From the NCBI GenBank assembly GCA_001873945.1, contig MNYI01000223.1:1-11748 (forward strand): 11,748 bases of DNA. Direction: 5' to 3'. The notes under the pieces are model-generated. The model saw only the letters and a list, made by a program, of their open reading frames with translations. It was not told the origin of the DNA and did no database searches. Below are positions 1 to 6,108 of this stretch, piece after piece. The DNA is from Candidatus Desantisbacteria bacterium CG2_30_40_21. Lineage in GTDB: Bacteria > UBA9089 > CG2-30-40-21. Each line of letters opens with the position of its first letter. Position 1 is the stretch's first letter. Made by a program: the position numbers and the translations under genes.

Positions 1-1
1 C

Positions 2-688
2 AATATTAGTGAACATATCAAAAATATATTCTCTGATGGTGAATTGGATGAAAAAGTGGTTGTTCGGAAATTCCGAACAACCACTCCACACGGTGCAATA
101 AAGGGAAAAACTCAGATCGTGGAAGTAAATTTGTACCATCTTGACATGATCATTTCACTGGGATATAGGGTCAAATCTCGCATTGCTACCAATTTTCGGA
201 TTTGGGCAACAGAGCGATTAAATGAATATATCCGCAAGGGTTTTACTATGAATGACGATTTTCTCAAAGAAAATGGCGGGGGTAAATACTGGTATGAACT
301 ACTTGATCGTATTCGTGACATCCGTAGTAGTGAAAAGGTATTATACCGTCAGGTGCTTGATCTGTATGCCACGAGTCTTGATTACGATCCGAAAGCCTTA
401 GAATCCATAAAGTATTTCAAGATTGTACAAAATAAACTGCACTACGCTGCTCATGGACACACGGCTGCCGAGGTTATAGTCGAGAGAGCCAGTGCTGGTA
501 AGCCTTTTATGGGTTTACTGAGCTTTTCAGACAGTGGGGTAAGTAAAAAAGACATCGCCATTGCAAAAAACTACCTGGACGAAAAAGAATTAAAGGTGCT
601 TAACAATATTGTCTCTGCGTTTTTTGATCTAGCAGAAGTGAAGGCAATGAGTCGCGAGCCCATGTATATGCGAGATTGGGTTTCTTAA
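2..688 (+). CDS. rhuM: RhuM family protein, 5' end outside the window, stopped early by an in-frame TAA
   Basis: The frame is open from the first complete codon (position 2), so the true start lies to the left. The TTG at 44 is only an internal codon. The visible part contains GELDEKVV, a T-P-H-G-A-I-K-G-K-T segment, YHLDMIISLGYRVKS and FRIWATERLNEYI, which is the family signature of RhuM (virulence protein RhuM/Fic-DOC-type N-terminal region), then a helical C-terminal half. RhuM proteins are often found between hsdM and hsdS of type I restriction operons, as here, but their biochemical role is not established. The reading frame stops at 686-688, directly after MRDWVS. Recognisable C-terminal family sequence continues in the same frame to 898. 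The protein therefore seems to lack its last 70 or so residues and may be nonfunctional, unless the stop is a sequencing error. Family identity is from memory of the conserved motifs. Confidence 0.85.
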   Translation, partial: NISEHIKNIFSDGELDEKVVVRKFRTTTPHGAIKGKTQIVEVNLYHLDMIISLGYRVKSRIATNFRIWATERLNEYIRKGFTMNDDFLKENGGGKYWYELLDRIRDIRSSEKVLYRQVLDLYATSLDYDPKALESIKYFKIVQNKLHYAAHGHTAAEVIVERASAGKPFMGLLSFSDSGVSKKDIAIAKNYLDEKELKVLNNIVSAFFDLAEVKAMSREPMYMRDWVS

Positions 689-898
689 CTGGATAAGCTT
701 ATTGGCGTCTTTGACAAAAAAGTCCTTACGGATGCCGGTTCTGTGAGCCATAGTGAGGCGCTGAAAATAGCTGAAGTGGAGTATAAAAAATATCAAACAC
801 AATCCCTAAGCGATGTCGAAAAGGCGTATCTGGACACCATCAAAGACATGCAGAAAAAGATTGAGAAGAAAGCAAAAGATGAGAATCACCATGAATAA
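689..898 (+). pseudogene. Severed C-terminal part of the RhuM-like gene
   Basis: Immediately after the TAA at 686-688 the same frame runs on for 69 codons, beginning LDKLIGVFDKKVL and including GSVSHSEALKIAEVEYKKY, and ends with TAA at 896-898. This segment resembles the C-terminus that RhuM homologues normally carry after the D-W motif. No frameshift is needed to join the two parts; only one sense codon became TAA. There is no good start codon with a ribosome-binding site just after the stop, so separate translation is unlikely. The natural end at 898 overlaps the proposed hsdS start (891) by 8 bp, as expected for translationally coupled operon genes, which supports 898 as the ancestral end of rhuM. 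Confidence 0.75.
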
Positions 899-2159
899 AC
901 CTATGAATAAAATCGACCTGCCTGCCGCGCCAACGGCGCAGGTAAGAAAACTGACCCGCCTGCACGCCGCGCGCGGGCAGGTCGCCGAGCTTTGCCCTGA
1001 AGGGGTGGAGTTTAAGAGTATTGGTGAAATTTGCCAAATCAATCGCGGTAGAGTCGTGTCAAAAGACTACCTCAGAGACAATGCTGGTGAGTACCCGGTA
1101 TATTCATCTCAAACAGTAGACGATGGTGTTTTCGGGAGCATCAATACCTGCGACTACGATGGAGAATACTTAACATGGACAACTGATGGAGCAAACGCGG
1201 GTTCAATTTTCTACCGTAATGGTAAATTTAGCATTACAAATGTTTGCGGTCTTTTGAAAGTTAAAGTTGACGGTGTAAATACTAAGTTCCTCTTATATAT
1301 CTTGGCGACGGTTTCTAAAAAATATGTTAGCGCCGGAATGGGAAACCCAAAAATCATGAGTAATGTAATGGAGAAAATCAAAATCCCCATCCCGCCCCTT
1401 GCTGTCCAACAAGAGATTGTGAAAATTCTGGATACTTTTGCCACACTGGAGGCGGAGCTGGAGACGGAGCTGGAGACGGAGCTGGAGGCAAGAAGGAAAC
1501 AGTATGAGTATTATCGGGATGAACTGCTGATGTTCGACAACAGGGTATGCTTTGTAAAGTTGAGTGAAATGTTCACAATGCGGAATGGATACACACCATC
1601 CAAGGCAAACAAAGACTTTTGGACAAACAGCACTTTGCCGTGGTTCAGAATGGATGATATACGCCAAAACGGACGCATACTTACGGACAGTTTGCAACAC
1701 ATCACTCCGCAAGCGATCAAAGGGAAGTTGTTCCCTGCTGGTTCGATAATAATGGCTACAACAGCGACAATCGGCGTACACGCATTGCTAATTGCTGATT
1801 CGCTGGCGAATCAGCGATTCACATTTTTTACCAAAAATGTGAATCGCTCGTTGCCCGAAATTGATATGAAGTACGCCTTTTACTATTTCTTCATTATCGA
1901 TGAGTGGTGTACCCAAAACACGCAGGTGTCGAGTTTCCCAAGTGTAGATATAGGCAAGCTGAAGAACTACGAAATGCCTGTACCTCCTATTGAGGAACAG
2001 CGGCGCATCGTGAAAATCCTCGATAAATTTGACGCTCTGGTGAACGATATTTCGGTGGGTTTGCCGGCGGAATTGAATGCCCGGCGCAAACAATATGAAT
2101 ACTACCGGGACAAGCTTCTTACATTTAAACCGTTGGAAAAAGAATATGCCAAACAATAA
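891..2159 (+). CDS. hsdS: Type I restriction-modification specificity subunit HsdS
   Basis: This subunit reads the DNA target for the HsdM2S methylase and the HsdR2M2S restriction complex. The layout is standard: first target-recognition domain (about residues 38-165, starting VEFKSIGEICQINRG), central conserved helix (168-215, with PPLAVQQEIVKIL, then RRKQYEYYRD), second target-recognition domain (about 220-365, with LANQRF), and a C-terminal repeat of the helix (PPIEEQRRIVKIL, then RRKQYEYYRD). At 422 residues it is normal for the family. I chose ATG 891 because it overlaps the natural end of rhuM; ATG 879 is possible, while starting at 813 would translate rhuM tail out of frame. Residues near the N-terminus (DLPAAPTAQ through HAARGQ) come from two GC-rich palindromes inserted before the usual ELCPEGVEF motif. 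A 4-residue tandem repeat lies in the central linker. The stop overlaps the hsdR start by 14 bp. Confidence 0.93.
   Translation: MNKPMNKIDLPAAPTAQVRKLTRLHAARGQVAELCPEGVEFKSIGEICQINRGRVVSKDYLRDNAGEYPVYSSQTVDDGVFGSINTCDYDGEYLTWTTDGANAGSIFYRNGKFSITNVCGLLKVKVDGVNTKFLLYILATVSKKYVSAGMGNPKIMSNVMEKIKIPIPPLAVQQEIVKILDTFATLEAELETELETELEARRKQYEYYRDELLMFDNRVCFVKLSEMFTMRNGYTPSKANKDFWTNSTLPWFRMDDIRQNGRILTDSLQHITPQAIKGKLFPAGSIIMATTATIGVHALLIADSLANQRFTFFTKNVNRSLPEIDMKYAFYYFFIIDEWCTQNTQVSSFPSVDIGKLKNYEMPVPPIEEQRRIVKILDKFDALVNDISVGLPAELNARRKQYEYYRDKLLTFKPLEKEYAKQ
917..942 (+). repeat. CCTGCC-type palindrome 1, in-frame in hsdS
   Basis: An imperfect inverted repeat: CCTGCCTGCCGCGCC on the left, GGCGCAGG on the right, with a short loop. 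It encodes part of DLPAAPTAQV near the HsdS N-terminus, just before the normal ELCPEGVEF motif. It belongs to the same sequence family as six other palindromes in hsdS and hsdR. Confidence 0.75.
955..981 (+). repeat. CCTGCC-type palindrome 2, in-frame in hsdS
   Basis: A degenerate copy, with CCCGCCTGC at the left end and GCGGGCAGG at the right end. It lies 12 bp after palindrome 1 and encodes TRLHAARGQ-like residues. Together the two copies appear to lengthen the HsdS N-terminus by about 20 residues. Confidence 0.65.
1446..1487 (+). repeat. 12-bp tandem repeat in the HsdS central linker
   Basis: The unit CTGGAGACGGAG occurs twice exactly (1458-1469, 1470-1481). It is preceded by a near-copy with GCG for ACG (1446-1457) and followed by a partial copy. 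The units are codon-aligned and encode LEAE-LETE-LETE-LEA. In EcoR124-type HsdS the same position, just before the RKQYxYYRD helix, holds the TAEL repeat whose copy number sets the length of the non-specific spacer in the recognition site. The repeat probably plays the same role and can change by slippage or unequal crossing-over. Confidence 0.85.
1794..1847. repeat. Two back-to-back perfect hairpins inside hsdS
   Basis: The first hairpin has 10-bp perfect arms, GCTGATTCGC (1794-1803) and GCGAATCAGC (1806-1815), with a 2-nt loop. The second has 15-bp perfect arms, GCGATTCACATTTTT (1814-1828) and its exact complement (1833-1847), with loop TACC. They share two bases. Both lie in the second target-recognition domain, over codons for ADSLANQRF and TFFTKNVNR. 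The LANQRF part is conserved family protein sequence, so the hairpins are not simply an insertion. Confidence 0.8.
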
Positions 2160-5100
2160 AAAACCTGCCTCGCCAGCAGGCAGGTACAATTTAGTGGCGG
2201 AAAACCAGCACCTGCCTGCGCCGCAAAGCGAAACGGCGCGGCAGGCAGGAAGCACAGTGGTGGCAGAATACACGCCTGACAAAAAGCGCGCCACGCATTA
2301 CCAGAGCGAGGCGGAGCTGGAGCGTGCCTTTATTGAGCAGTTGCAATCACAGGCGTATGAGTATTTGCCCATTACTGCTGAAGCCGATCTGGTGCTTAAC
2401 CTGCGCAAACAGCTGGAAAAACTGAATGATTTTACCTTTTCCGATGCCGAATGGAAAAGGTTTTTTACCGGCGAGATCGCCAACCAGAACCAGAGCATTG
2501 CCGAAAAAACAGCCACTATTCAAGAAGACTACATCAAAAATCTAAAGTGCGACAATGGCTTTGTTAAAAATATCTATCTGCTCCGTAAAGACAAAATCCA
2601 CGAAAACAGTTTGCAGGTGATCAACCAATACACCACCGACCTGCCTGCCGCCCGCCTGTCGGACGGACAGGGCAGGCAGGAGAACGGTCAAAGAGCCAAC
2701 CGCTACGATGTAACGGTGCTGGTCAATGGCCTGCCGCTCGTGCATATTGAACTTAAACGCCGCGGAGTGGCAATTCAGGAAGCGTTCAATCAGATTAACC
2801 GCTACCAGCGTGAGAGTTTTTGGGCAGGCTCCGGGCTCTTTGAATATGTGCAAGTTTTTGTCATCTCCAACGGCACGCACACCAAATACTACAGCAACAC
2901 CACACGCTCTGAACATATCAGAGAATCAAACGAAGGCTCCATTAAAAAAGGGAAACGCACAAGCAACAGCTTTGAGTTTACCAGCTGGTGGGCGGACGCA
3001 GCCAATATGCCCATTACCGACCTTATGGATTTTGCCAAAACCTTTTTTGCCAAGCATGCGATTCTCAATATCCTCACCCGCTACTGCGTGTTTACTACTG
3101 ACAAACAGCTTTTGGCGATGCGGCCTTATCAGATCGTAGCGACCGAGAAAATACTGAGTAAAATCGAAATTAGCACCAACTATAAAAAACTCGGCACAGT
3201 AGAGGCTGGCGGTTATATCTGGCATACCACCGGCTCTGGCAAGACCCTGACAAGTTTCAAGACTGCCCAACTGGTGAGCAAATTGCCCCATGTTGACAAA
3301 GTGCTTTTTGTGGTTGACCGCAAAGACCTTGATTATCAGACCATGCGCGAATACGACAAATTTGAAAAAGGGGCGGCTAACAGTAATACCAGTACGGAAA
3401 TTCTGAAGCGACAGCTTGAAGACGGGGGCGCGCGTATTATTATTACCACTATTCAAAAACTCGACCGATTCATCGGCCGCAACAAAGGGCATACTATTTT
3501 TAACGGTCATATCGTTTTGATCTTTGATGAATGCCACCGTTCGCAGTTTGGCGAAATGCACGCCGCTATTACCAAAGCGTTTAAGAACTACCATCTCTTT
3601 GGTTTTACCGGAACGCCGATCTTTGCCATGAACGCTTCTTCCGGCGGCCGTCCCGATTTTAAGACCACCAAGCAGGCTTTTGGCGATAAATTGCACACCT
3701 ACACGATCGTGAACGCCATTGCCGATAAAAATGTTTTGCCGTTTAAGGTAGATTATATTTCTACCGTGCGCGAAGCCGAAGACATTGAAGATAAGAAAGT
3801 CCGCGACATCGACCGCGAAGCAGTGCTTGCCGCGCCGGAACGGTTGGCAAACATTGTCCAATATATCCGTGACCATTTTGATCAGAAAACCAAACGGAAC
3901 AGCTTTTACAAACTCAAAGACCGCAGACTGGCGGGGTTTAACTCCATTTTTGCTGTTTCTTCCATTGATGCGGCAAAAAAATACTACGCTGAATTCAAAA
4001 AACAGCTTTCGGATACGCCGAGCGATAAAAAACTCAAAATAGCGATTATTTACAGCTTTGGCGTAAACGAGGAAGAAATTGACCTGCCTGCGCAGGTAGG
4101 CGGCGTGATAGATGAAAACTCCGAAGACACCAGTGGATTGGACAAAAGCTCAAGGGATTTCCTTGAGAACGCCATTAAAGACTACAACACCATGTTTGGA
4201 ACATCCTATGACACCTCTTCCGATAAATTTCAGAATTACTATAAAGATGTCAGCGAGAAGGTGAAAAATCGGGAAGTGGATATTCTGCTGGTGGTCAATA
4301 TGTTTTTGACCGGTTTTGACGCGACTACGCTCAATACCTTGTGGGTGGATAAAAACCTGCGATTGCATGGACTGCTACAGGCGTATTCGCGCACCAACCG
4401 TATCTTAAACACCATCAAGACATTCGGAAACATTGTTTGTTTTCGTAATTTGGAAAAAGCAACCAATGAATCCATTGCCCTCTTTGGCGACAAGGAAGCC
4501 AGTGGAATCGTGCTGTTAAAATCGTATGACGAGTATTACAACGGTTACAAAGACCTGTCTGTCGGACAGGCAGGCGGCGACAAGGAAGTCCGTGGATATG
4601 CCAGTCTGGTTGAAGAGCTTATGGCAAAATTCCCGGTTGGAGAACGAATTATAGTGGCACAAAATCAAAAGGATTTCATCAGGCTCTACGGCGCGATTTT
4701 GCGGGTGAGAAATATCTTGGTTACTTTTGACGAATTTAGCGGCAACGAAATTCTAACCGAGCGGGACATTCAGGATTATCACAGCGACTACATTGACCTA
4801 TATAACGAGTTTCGCAAGGCAGGTGATGGCGAAAAAGAAAATATCAACGATGACATCGTGTTTGAAATGGAGCTCATTAAACAGATTGAGATCAATATTG
4901 ATTATATTTTAGGACTTGTTAAAAAGTACCACGAAGACCACACCAAGAACCGCGAACTGCTTGTCGACATTAACAAGGCAATCGACTCAAGCATTGAACT
5001 GCGCAACAAAAAAGATCTTATTAACCAGTTTATCGCTTCGCTTGATATCCATTCGGTGGTGGATAAAGATTGGCAGAAGTATGTGAAAAAGAAAGGGATT

Positions 5101-5340
5101 GAGGAGCTGGAAGAGATTATTAAGCACGAAAATCTTGATCACGACGAAACCTATAAATTTGTGCGAAACGCGTTTCACAGCGGCAGTGTTGCAACCACGG
5201 GCACCGCACTGGCCAAAGTTTTGCCGCCTGTATCACGCTTTTCTCCAACTGGAGAGCGTTCCAAAAAACGCGAGAGTGTTTTGGATAAATTGATGCGCTT
5301 CTTTGAGCGATTTTTTGGTATTTCTGGTGGTAAGATTTAA
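2146..5340 (+). CDS. hsdR: Type I restriction enzyme R subunit HsdR (EcoR124-like, type IC)
   Basis: This is the motor and nuclease subunit that translocates DNA with ATP and cleaves unmodified DNA at a distance. The translation is 1064 residues, matching the family. The N-terminal PD-(D/E)XK nuclease shows D188, E202 and K204 (NRYDVTVLVNGLPLVHIELK), with the same spacing as D151/E165/K167 of EcoR124I. The superfamily 2 motor follows: Walker A HTTGSGKT (K366), DECH box at 461-464, motif III GFTGTP at about 486, and QAYSRTNR (745-752) as motif VI. The C-terminus ends in GISGGKI like EcoR124 HsdR. ATG 2146 is chosen because it gives a 14-bp overlap with hsdS and has a GGAAAA stretch upstream; an in-frame start at 2077 would lie deep within hsdS. 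Five GC-rich palindromes lie in frame within the gene and add residues absent from EcoR124. All catalytic motifs look intact, so it could be active if hsdM is present upstream. Confidence 0.95.
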   Translation: MPNNKKPASPAGRYNLVAENQHLPAPQSETARQAGSTVVAEYTPDKKRATHYQSEAELERAFIEQLQSQAYEYLPITAEADLVLNLRKQLEKLNDFTFSDAEWKRFFTGEIANQNQSIAEKTATIQEDYIKNLKCDNGFVKNIYLLRKDKIHENSLQVINQYTTDLPAARLSDGQGRQENGQRANRYDVTVLVNGLPLVHIELKRRGVAIQEAFNQINRYQRESFWAGSGLFEYVQVFVISNGTHTKYYSNTTRSEHIRESNEGSIKKGKRTSNSFEFTSWWADAANMPITDLMDFAKTFFAKHAILNILTRYCVFTTDKQLLAMRPYQIVATEKILSKIEISTNYKKLGTVEAGGYIWHTTGSGKTLTSFKTAQLVSKLPHVDKVLFVVDRKDLDYQTMREYDKFEKGAANSNTSTEILKRQLEDGGARIIITTIQKLDRFIGRNKGHTIFNGHIVLIFDECHRSQFGEMHAAITKAFKNYHLFGFTGTPIFAMNASSGGRPDFKTTKQAFGDKLHTYTIVNAIADKNVLPFKVDYISTVREAEDIEDKKVRDIDREAVLAAPERLANIVQYIRDHFDQKTKRNSFYKLKDRRLAGFNSIFAVSSIDAAKKYYAEFKKQLSDTPSDKKLKIAIIYSFGVNEEEIDLPAQVGGVIDENSEDTSGLDKSSRDFLENAIKDYNTMFGTSYDTSSDKFQNYYKDVSEKVKNREVDILLVVNMFLTGFDATTLNTLWVDKNLRLHGLLQAYSRTNRILNTIKTFGNIVCFRNLEKATNESIALFGDKEASGIVLLKSYDEYYNGYKDLSVGQAGGDKEVRGYASLVEELMAKFPVGERIIVAQNQKDFIRLYGAILRVRNILVTFDEFSGNEILTERDIQDYHSDYIDLYNEFRKAGDGEKENINDDIVFEMELIKQIEINIDYILGLVKKYHEDHTKNRELLVDINKAIDSSIELRNKKDLINQFIASLDIHSVVDKDWQKYVKKKGIEELEEIIKHENLDHDETYKFVRNAFHSGSVATTGTALAKVLPPVSRFSPTGERSKKRESVLDKLMRFFERFFGISGGKI
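2164..2184 (+). repeat. CCTGCC-type palindrome 3, in-frame at the hsdR N-terminus
   Basis: CCTGCCT and AGGCAGG arms of 7 bp around a 7-nt loop. It encodes PASPAGR a few codons after the hsdR start and just past the hsdS stop. Confidence 0.75.
2211..2249 (+). repeat. CCTGCC-type palindrome 4, in-frame in hsdR
   Basis: CCTGCCTGCGCCG at the left and CGGCGCGGCAGGCAGG at the right pair with a small bulge. It encodes LPAPQSETARQAG, inserted in the poorly conserved HsdR N-terminus between VAENQ and STVVAEY. Confidence 0.8.
2640..2680 (+). repeat. CCTGCC-type palindrome 5, in-frame in hsdR nuclease domain
   Basis: Perfect outer arms CCTGCCTGCC and GGCAGGCAGG (10 bp), with an inner CCTGTC/GACAGG pair. 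It encodes LPAARLSDGQGRQ, placed just before the catalytic NRYDV strand. EcoR124 HsdR, as I recall it, runs almost directly from the QQFEQ region into ANRYDV here, so about 15 residues are extra. Confidence 0.85.
4083..4100 (+). repeat. CCTGCC-type palindrome 6, in-frame in hsdR
   Basis: An 18-bp near-perfect palindrome, CCTGCCTGC followed by GCAGGTAGG, with one mismatched pair and no loop. It encodes LPAQVG in a surface segment between NEEE and the DTSGLD motif. Confidence 0.75.
4554..4574 (+). repeat. CCTGCC-type palindrome 7 (CCTGTC variant), in-frame in hsdR
   Basis: CCTGTCTGTC and GACAGGCAGG arms with one mismatch around a single central base. It encodes LSVGQAG between the SYDEYYNGY and RGYASLVEEL segments. 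About five residues are extra relative to EcoR124. Confidence 0.7.
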
Positions 5341-5341
5341 G

Positions 5342-5449
5342 GATGGTTGGGAGCGGCTCGAAGATCGGAGAGCTTTCCGCATTAATAAACGCATCGAGAC
5401 GGCAGGTTTTGGCGATCGTGATAAAAGCTTGGTTGGGGTCTATAATTAA
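5342..5449 (+). other. Possible coding remnant after hsdR, unrecognised
   Basis: Directly after the hsdR stop one frame reads DGWERLEDRRAFRINKRIE, then TAGFGDRDKSLVGVYN, then a stop. The mix of charged and aromatic residues looks more like protein than random AT-rich DNA, but there is no start codon in frame and I do not recognise it. An ATG at 5343 opens an alternative 36-codon ORF that looks less protein-like. It could be the tail of a gene lost when the operon joined this locus. Confidence that it was ever coding is low. Confidence 0.25.
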
Positions 5450-5469
5450 ATATTGAGGGGGGTATTGGA

Positions 5470-5534
5470 GTCAAACCTTGAATGTAGAATTAACTTGATA
5501 AATTCAGTCCTAAATTCTACATTCAAGGTTTGAC
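5470..5534. repeat. Perfect 22-bp inverted repeat, REP/MITE-like
   Basis: The left arm 5470-5491 begins GTCAAACCTTGAATGTAG. The right arm 5513-5534 is its exact complement. The loop is 21 nt. There is no U-run after it, so a classical terminator is unlikely, though it could slow transcription out of hsdR. GTCAAACCTTGAATG-like ends resemble dispersed REP elements that I associate with REP-associated tyrosine transposases, but no such transposase is in the window. Confidence 0.75.
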
Positions 5535-5625
5535 CCTGGCGATCTCCACAGAATAAATGGCATAGAAACACCTTCTTCCCTCTTTTTTCTTTTATTTATG
5601 CCTGAACTATTACAGGATTTTTCCA

Positions 5626-5651
5626 AAAATATGCTATTTTAGCAATATTTT
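5626..5651. terminator. AT-rich hairpin, possible weak terminator or operator
   Basis: AAAATATGCTA (5626-5636) pairs with TAGCAATATTTT (5640-5651) through one bulge, with loop TTT. The right arm ends in TTTT. It lies 12 bp before the -35 box of the next promoter, so it may end upstream transcription or bind a regulator. The stem is AT-rich, so its terminator strength is doubtful. Confidence 0.4.
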
Positions 5652-5663
5652 AATAAAAAGTAT

Positions 5664-5692
5664 TTGACAGAATAACAAAAATATGGTATTAT
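5664..5692 (+). promoter_or_regulatory. Sigma70-type promoter with extended -10
   Basis: TTGACA (5664-5669), 17-nt spacer, TATTAT (5687-5692), with TGG just before the -10 as an extended element. Transcription would begin near 5699-5700, giving a leader of roughly 208 nt to the ATG at 5908. This is the only clear promoter seen in the window and probably drives the exported-protein genes. Confidence 0.75.
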
Positions 5693-5700
5693 TATAATTG

Positions 5701-5742
5701 GTTGAATAAATTAAGCAAACTCAACTTCGAGAGGTTAGTTGA
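5701..5742 (+). promoter_or_regulatory. Two mutually exclusive leader hairpins
   Basis: TCAAC at 5721-5725 can pair either with GTTGA at 5701-5705 or, as TCAACT/AGTTGA, with 5737-5742. The second fold puts the Shine-Dalgarno-like GAGGTT (5731-5736) in its loop and stops just before an ATG at 5743. The stems are short (5-6 bp), so this is suggestive only. Confidence 0.35.
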
Positions 5743-5784
5743 ATGCAAACAATCATCAATCATCAATCATCAATCATCAATTAA
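5743..5784 (+). CDS. Putative 13-residue leader peptide ORF
   Basis: ATG 5743 follows GAGGTT with 6-7 nt spacing and opens a 13-codon ORF, MQTIINHQSSIIN, ending in TAA. Nearly all of it is the 7-bp repeat array read through its three frames. It lies in the leader of the downstream gene. It may be an upstream ORF whose length depends on repeat copy number, or it may be chance. Confidence 0.25.
   Translation: MQTIINHQSSIIN
5751..5778 (+). repeat. Four perfect copies of a 7-bp tandem repeat
   Basis: AATCATC is repeated four times without a gap, followed by a degenerate AATTAATC. It lies in the 5' leader between promoter and signal-peptide gene. Heptamer arrays can change copy number by slippage. 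Here that would alter leader length and the frame of the small ORF that spans it. Confidence 0.85.
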
Positions 5785-5907
5785 TCAGAGTATACTTTTA
5801 TTCTACAAGAAGGTATTGGTCACATCCTTATTTCTCTATTGTCAGGCAAATAATCAAACATGAAACAGAAAGAGTTCCTCTATCAAACAGGGAGGTGTAG
5901 TAAAAAA

Positions 5908-6108
5908 ATGAAGAAGCTGTTACTATATTCCTTGCTTATATTTATTGTCCTTACTAGTAAAGTAGGCTATTGTGAGAAATTTGTTCAGGGTGAATTGATT
6001 ATAAAGTATAAAGAAGGAATAGAAGCAGATACAGGCATCAGGATAATAAAAGAGTTAGGTAAGGAATTTATACTCAAGTGGGGCATAAATTGCGATTTTT
6101 TCCTGTAG
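5908..6108 (+). CDS. Signal-peptide N-terminal fragment of an interrupted exported protein
   Basis: ATG 5908 is preceded by a strong ribosome-binding site, GGAGGTG (5891-5897), which decides this start over the in-frame ATG at 5860. The 66-residue product opens with a typical signal peptide (MKKLLLYSLLIFIVLTSKVGYC), followed by KFVQGELIIKYKEGI, which resembles the inhibitor I9-like propeptide of exported subtilases and related surface proteins. From about residue 55 (LKWGINCDFFL) the codons come from an inserted inverted-repeat element, and the stop lies inside that element. This fragment and the downstream ORF (6251-8320) are therefore probably two parts of one gene. As it stands the product would be a small exported fragment of no known function. 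Confidence 0.6.
   Translation: MKKLLLYSLLIFIVLTSKVGYCEKFVQGELIIKYKEGIEADTGIRIIKELGKEFILKWGINCDFFL

Noticed and set aside
686..688. TAA read as a sense codon through an altered genetic code
   Set aside because: hsdS, hsdR and the surface-protein gene end with TAA at natural family C-termini, so TAA is a normal stop here.
813..890. Upstream in-frame ATG at 813 as the hsdS start
   Set aside because: It would translate the rhuM tail out of frame and give an arginine/lysine-rich extension unlike HsdS. ATG 891 overlaps the natural rhuM end.
2308..2322. GAGGCGGAGCTGGAG shared between hsdR and the hsdS linker repeat
   Set aside because: Both encode EAELE with the same common codons; a 15-bp coincidence without flanking similarity.
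2926..3876. Long open frame on the minus strand opposite hsdR
   Set aside because: It is the antisense shadow of a strongly conserved gene and its translation resembles no protein family I recognise.
5470..5534. Rho-independent terminator of the hsd operon
   Set aside because: The stem is strong, but the loop is 21 nt and no T-run follows. A REP/MITE-like repeat fits better.
5693..5698. TATAAT as the -10 box
   Set aside because: It would be 23 nt from TTGACA. TATTAT at 5687-5692 has the 17-nt spacing and an extended -10.
5751..5778. CRISPR-like array
   Set aside because: The unit is only 7 bp with no spacers; it is a simple tandem repeat.
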